Assembly (NCBI GenBank): GCA_043757205.1
Contig: JAYVPU010000109.1
Coordinates: 1-7,974, forward strand
Source: CANCDA01 sp043757205
GTDB taxonomy: Bacteria; Pseudomonadota; Gammaproteobacteria; Burkholderiales; Burkholderiaceae_C
DNA: 7,974 bases
Direction of reading: 5' to 3'
Part shown: one piece after another, positions 5,653-7,974 of the stretch
Numbering within the stretch: the stretch's first letter is position 1
How the letters are laid out: each line of letters starts with the position of its first letter
The notes under the pieces: generated by a model
The model's input: the letters and a program-made list of their open reading frames with translations, nothing else
Database searches by the model: none
Told to the model about the DNA's origin: nothing
Program-made: the position numbers and the translations under genes

Positions 5653-6162
5653 ATGATCAAAATCGGTGACAAACTGCCCGCAGGCACGTTGATGGAGTAC
5701 TCAGAGGTTGAGGGTGAGGGCTGCAGCATTGGCCCCAATGCGGTTGATGTTCAAAAAGCCACCAGCGGCAAGACCATTGCTCTGTTCGCTTTGCCTGGTG
5801 CGTTCACGCCCACCTGTTCCGCCAAGCATGTGCCTGGCTACGTCGCAAAGTTTGACGAGCTCAAAGCCGCAGGCGTGGATGAGATTTGGTGTGTGAGCGT
5901 GAATGACGCCTTTGTCATGGGCGCTTGGGCGCGTGACCAGAAAACCGTCGGCAAAGTGCGCATGCTGGGTGATGGCAGTGCCGATTTCACAAAAGCAACC
6001 GGCTTGACTTTGGACTTGGCGGCGCGCGGCATGGGCTTGCGCAGCAACCGTTATTCGATGCTCATCAAAGATGGCACTGTGGTCGCGCTTAACAACGAAG
6101 GCCCAGGAAAATTTGAAGTCAGTGACGCTGCAACATTGTTGTCACAAGCGACGACTTTGTAA
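5653..6162 (+). CDS. Peroxiredoxin of the Prx5 (glutaredoxin-type) family
   Basis: This is a cytoplasmic thiol peroxidase that reduces hydrogen peroxide and organic hydroperoxides with electrons from glutaredoxin/glutathione or thioredoxin. The 169 residues show the Prx5 signature PGAFTPTCSAKHVPGY with the peroxidatic Cys55. Thr52 and the RSNRYSM motif near residues 130-136 supply the other active-site residues, Arg133 probably being the catalytic arginine. Other cysteines are Cys24 and Cys80; a resolving role for either is unproven, so 1-Cys chemistry is the default. There is no signal peptide. The ATG at 5653 has AAGGA at 5642-5646. It lies 33 bases after the S10 terminator with no clear promoter, and has its own terminator at 6186. 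The reductant is inferred from the family. Confidence 0.93.
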   Translation: MIKIGDKLPAGTLMEYSEVEGEGCSIGPNAVDVQKATSGKTIALFALPGAFTPTCSAKHVPGYVAKFDELKAAGVDEIWCVSVNDAFVMGAWARDQKTVGKVRMLGDGSADFTKATGLTLDLAARGMGLRSNRYSMLIKDGTVVALNNEGPGKFEVSDAATLLSQATTL

Positions 6163-6185
6163 TCCAACAGATCATCGTGATGCGC

Positions 6186-6217
6186 AGGGCTGCTGTCGAA
6201 AGTCAGCAGCCTTGTTG
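6186..6217 (+). terminator. Intrinsic terminator of the peroxiredoxin gene
   Basis: GGCTGCTG (6188-6195) pairs perfectly with CAGCAGCC (6204-6211), extended by a G-U and an A-U pair (6187/6212, 6186/6213), with an 8-base loop. The T-rich sequence TTGTTGTGTTT follows. It starts 23 bases after the peroxiredoxin stop, so that gene is probably monocistronic or ends its unit here. Confidence 0.75.
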
Positions 6218-6277
6218 TGTTTGAATGGATGCAGTTAGCGGGTCAATCATCAATGGCCCTTGAATTGGAGAGGTCTC

Positions 6278-7102
6278 ATGAGGCTCAAAATAATCCCGCA
6301 CTACAAAGTTCTGTTGGCATTAAGTGTCAGTTTGTTTGGTGTGGGCTGTCAGACCGTACAAACGACGCAACCTGGCACTGTAGGCATCACGCGCACGCAA
6401 AGCATGGCAGTGAGCGACCAGCAAATCAATACCGCGTCAGCCCAGGCTTACAGCAAACTGGTGCAAGAGGCAGGAACCAAAAGTCAACTGAATCGTGATG
6501 CTGCCATGAACGCTCGTGTACAAGAAATTGCACGTCGTCTGATCGCGCAAACCCGGGTCTTTCGTGAAGACGCCAGCCGTTGGCGCTGGGAGGTCAATGT
6601 CCTTCAGAGCGATCAAGTGAATGCCTTTTGCATGGCCGGTGGCAAGATTGGCATCTACTCCGGCATCATCACCAAGCTTCAACTCACAGACAGCGAATTG
6701 GCTGCGGTGATGGGCCATGAGATGGCCCATGCCTTGCGTGAACACGTGCGCGAACAAGTCTCGCTTCAATATGCCACTCAACTACCGGGTATCCTGCTTG
6801 CCGCCGTCACAGGCGTTCAGGGATTGGGGCAACTCGGCGACATGGTCAGCAATGTCAGCTTAGGTTTGCCACGTAGCCGACAGGCAGAAGCCGAGGCCGA
6901 TGAAATAGGCGTTGAGCTGGCCGCTCGGGCTGGGTATGACCCGCGTGCCGCGATCAGCTTGTGGCAAAAAATGAATCGCATGGGAGGCGGGCGTCCGCCT
7001 GAATTTTTGAGCACCCATCCGTCACCGGAATCAAGAGAGCAGGATTTGACCGTCACAAGTGAAAAAGTCATGGCTTTGTACAGAGCAACTGGTCCTCGAT
7101 AG
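6278..7102 (+). CDS. M48 family zinc metalloprotease, probable lipoprotein (LoiP/YcaL-like)
   Basis: This is a periplasmic zinc peptidase, probably tethered to the outer membrane, of the group that includes E. coli LoiP and YcaL, involved in envelope protein quality control. The 274 residues begin with a signal peptide (basic MRLKIIPHYK, then a hydrophobic stretch to residue 23) ending at Cys24, the likely lipidated residue. The lipobox GVGC is not canonical because position -3 is Gly. The catalytic domain shows NAFCMAGGKIGIYSGI at residues 115-130, the zinc motif HEMAH at 147-151 and the third ligand Glu204 in the E-x-x-x-D motif (EAEAD). STHPSPESR near 245-253 is typical of the group. The ATG at 6278 is chosen over an in-frame TTG at 6260 because of GGAG at 6267-6270. 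No confident promoter was seen in the 60 bases upstream. The substrate is unknown. Confidence 0.9.
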   Translation: MRLKIIPHYKVLLALSVSLFGVGCQTVQTTQPGTVGITRTQSMAVSDQQINTASAQAYSKLVQEAGTKSQLNRDAAMNARVQEIARRLIAQTRVFREDASRWRWEVNVLQSDQVNAFCMAGGKIGIYSGIITKLQLTDSELAAVMGHEMAHALREHVREQVSLQYATQLPGILLAAVTGVQGLGQLGDMVSNVSLGLPRSRQAEAEADEIGVELAARAGYDPRAAISLWQKMNRMGGGRPPEFLSTHPSPESREQDLTVTSEKVMALYRATGPR

Positions 7103-7139
7103 TCAAAGCGTTACTTCCCGAGAAGAGTACACCCCGCAC

Positions 7140-7805
7140 TTAATGCGAAAACTGGAGCAGTCCGGTTACCAGTCCAGCGCAGGCGATGAAAACGATGATC
7201 GCCCACACCCGGGTGCGAGCATCATCTCGGCTGGAGGTCACCGGATGGGTCATCACTTTGTCACCTAGCCACATGGGTCGGATCAAGTTCTGACGTTTGT
7301 GAAACCAATACACCAGAATAGCGACGATGTGCACAGTGACCAAGGCGATCAGGATGAATTGACCGATGGCCTTGTGGTAACTGGTGGCCAAAGCAACGAG
7401 TTCATTGGAGACCGTCGCGACAAATGGTCCGCTGGCAGCAATCTCATCGTCACTGAACAAGCCGGTGCCAACCTGAAACAACAAAAAGAGCAACATTGCA
7501 AGCACTGAGAAAGAGCCCAAGGGGTTATGGCCCACCAGCAGCGAATGATCCGCGTGCCCCCGCAGGTAGCGGCTGAGCTTGTCGGGCGCGAAATGTAAAG
7601 ATGAAAACCGGGACCAGTGGCCCCCAACAAAACCCCAAACCAAACGAAATAACAGGAGGGTCAGTACAGCGTAGCCCAAAAGAAAATGCCATTTCATCGC
7701 GCTTCCGCCGATCTTGCTGGTGACAAAGAGGGCAACAACACAAGCAGCCAATAGCCAATGAAAAATACGTGTGGGCAAATCCCAAACCCTGATGGTGTGA
7801 CGCAC
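7140..7805 (-). CDS. Cytochrome b561 family membrane protein
   Basis: This is a predicted inner-membrane di-haem b-type cytochrome of the bacterial cytochrome b561 / hydrogenase cytochrome b superfamily, which passes electrons between the quinone pool and a partner redox protein. The 221 residues start VWDLPTRIFHW, typical of the family. Four core membrane segments are seen at roughly 14-30, 40-60, 98-117 and 144-168, plus a fifth near 200-218. Candidate haem ligands are His16, His40, His144 and His159. The start is a GTG at 7805 with AGGAG (complement of 7814-7818) eight bases upstream; no nearby in-frame ATG exists. It converges on the M48 protease gene with only 37 bases between the stop codons. 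Partner and substrate cannot be told; in relatives a c-type cytochrome gene is often adjacent, but none is visible here. Confidence 0.88.
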   Translation of the reverse strand: MRHTIRVWDLPTRIFHWLLAACVVALFVTSKIGGSAMKWHFLLGYAVLTLLLFRLVWGFVGGHWSRFSSLHFAPDKLSRYLRGHADHSLLVGHNPLGSFSVLAMLLFLLFQVGTGLFSDDEIAASGPFVATVSNELVALATSYHKAIGQFILIALVTVHIVAILVYWFHKRQNLIRPMWLGDKVMTHPVTSSRDDARTRVWAIIVFIACAGLVTGLLQFSH

Positions 7806-7824
7806 GATGACGACTCCTAAAAAT

Positions 7825-7864
7825 GAAAAACAAACTCATGCCTAGGGATATTCCCTAGGCATGA
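7825..7864 (-). terminator. 29-base palindrome with T-rich tail upstream of the cytochrome b561 gene
   Basis: TCATGCCTAGGGA (7836-7848) and TCCCTAGGCATGA (7852-7864) form a perfect 13-bp stem around TAT. On the minus strand the stem is followed by GTTTGTTTTTC, which is the layout of an intrinsic terminator. It would suit a minus-strand gene ending near 7917. It also lies only 18 bases upstream of the cytochrome Shine-Dalgarno, so it could instead be a transcription-factor operator or a leader attenuator for that gene. On the plus strand no T-run follows. Confidence 0.55.
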
Positions 7865-7916
7865 TGAAATATAAGAACAGTAGTGTCCCAACGTTTGCAC
7901 ATCAGGACGTCGTAAG

Positions 7917-7974
7917 TTAATGATTTACTTGTTGAATTTGGTGTTTCAGTCTGGTCTCGATTTGAACGTCGAAA
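7917..7974 (-). CDS. Possible 3' end of an upstream minus-strand gene (partial)
   Basis: Reading the minus strand from 7973, 18 codons (FDVQIETRLKHQIQQVNH) run to a TAA at 7919-7917, about 52 bases before the terminator-like palindrome. An open run this short occurs by chance fairly often and no family can be recognised. The only support is the matching orientation and the spacing to the putative terminator. The plus strand also has a short open frame from an ATG at 7920, so the assignment is weak. Confidence 0.25.
   Translation of the reverse strand, partial: FDVQIETRLKHQIQQVNH

Noticed and set aside
6221..6250. TTGAAT (6221) as a -35 box for the M48 protease
   Set aside because: At 17 or 18 bases the matching -10 would be CAATCA or AATCAT, too poor to call.
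6217..6498. A 93-codon plus-strand frame overlapping the start of the M48 protease
   Set aside because: It is out of frame with the clear protease sequence, has no Shine-Dalgarno, and its product looks like a frame-shifted shadow.
7112..7129. TACTTC...GAAGAGTA imperfect hairpin between the convergent genes
   Set aside because: The stem is about four pairs plus a bulge and has no T-run on either strand, so it does not qualify as a terminator.
7920..7974. Plus-strand frame from an ATG at 7920 running off the window end
   Set aside because: Only 18 codons, a poorly spaced Shine-Dalgarno (AGGA 12 bases upstream) and no recognisable protein; the promoter-like TTGCAC upstream has no good -10 partner.

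Overview
The window comes from a betaproteobacterial chromosome, most likely Burkholderiales and probably family Comamonadaceae. The ribosomal proteins, the peroxiredoxin and the 'WDLPTR' cytochrome b561 all have the character of that group. Moderate GC content leans toward Limnohabitans- or Rhodoferax-like genera, but the genus is a guess.

Positions 1-5619 hold the end of the str operon and a complete S10 operon, all on the plus strand: the 3' end of tuf, then rpsJ, a 206-base gap, rplC-rplD-rplW-rplB-rpsS-rplV-rpsC-rplP-rpmC-rpsQ, and a strong intrinsic terminator. The genes are packed tightly, with stop/start overlaps at rplC/rplD and rplD/rplW. Together they supply the 30S proteins S10, S19, S3 and S17 and the 50S proteins L3, L4, L23, L2, L22, L16 and L29. 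S3 carries an unusual, roughly 90-residue low-complexity C-terminal tail.

The gap between rpsJ and rplC (428-633) is the most interesting part. It contains a sigma70-type promoter and at least three good inverted repeats: a terminator-like hairpin just after rpsJ, a 10-bp GAAA-looped repeat lying over the -35 box, and a 16-bp two-part hairpin ending four bases before the rplC Shine-Dalgarno. Only 9 bases separate tuf from rpsJ, so there is no room for an E. coli-type leader upstream of rpsJ. This gap is therefore the natural place to look for autogenous control of the rest of the operon. That role is inference; the base pairing is read directly from the sequence.

Positions 5620-7102 hold two further plus-strand genes. 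One is a Prx5-type thiol peroxidase with its own terminator. The other is a probable outer-membrane lipoprotein protease of the M48 family with the full HExxH...E zinc site. The spc operon (rplN onward), which follows rpsQ in many bacteria, is not next door.

Positions 7140-7805 hold a convergent minus-strand gene for a membrane di-haem cytochrome b561. Upstream of it (7806-7974) is a near-perfect 29-base palindrome followed on the minus strand by a T-rich run. This is either the terminator of a gene lying beyond the window or a regulatory element of the cytochrome gene. No mobile elements, CRISPR arrays, tRNAs or rRNAs were seen.
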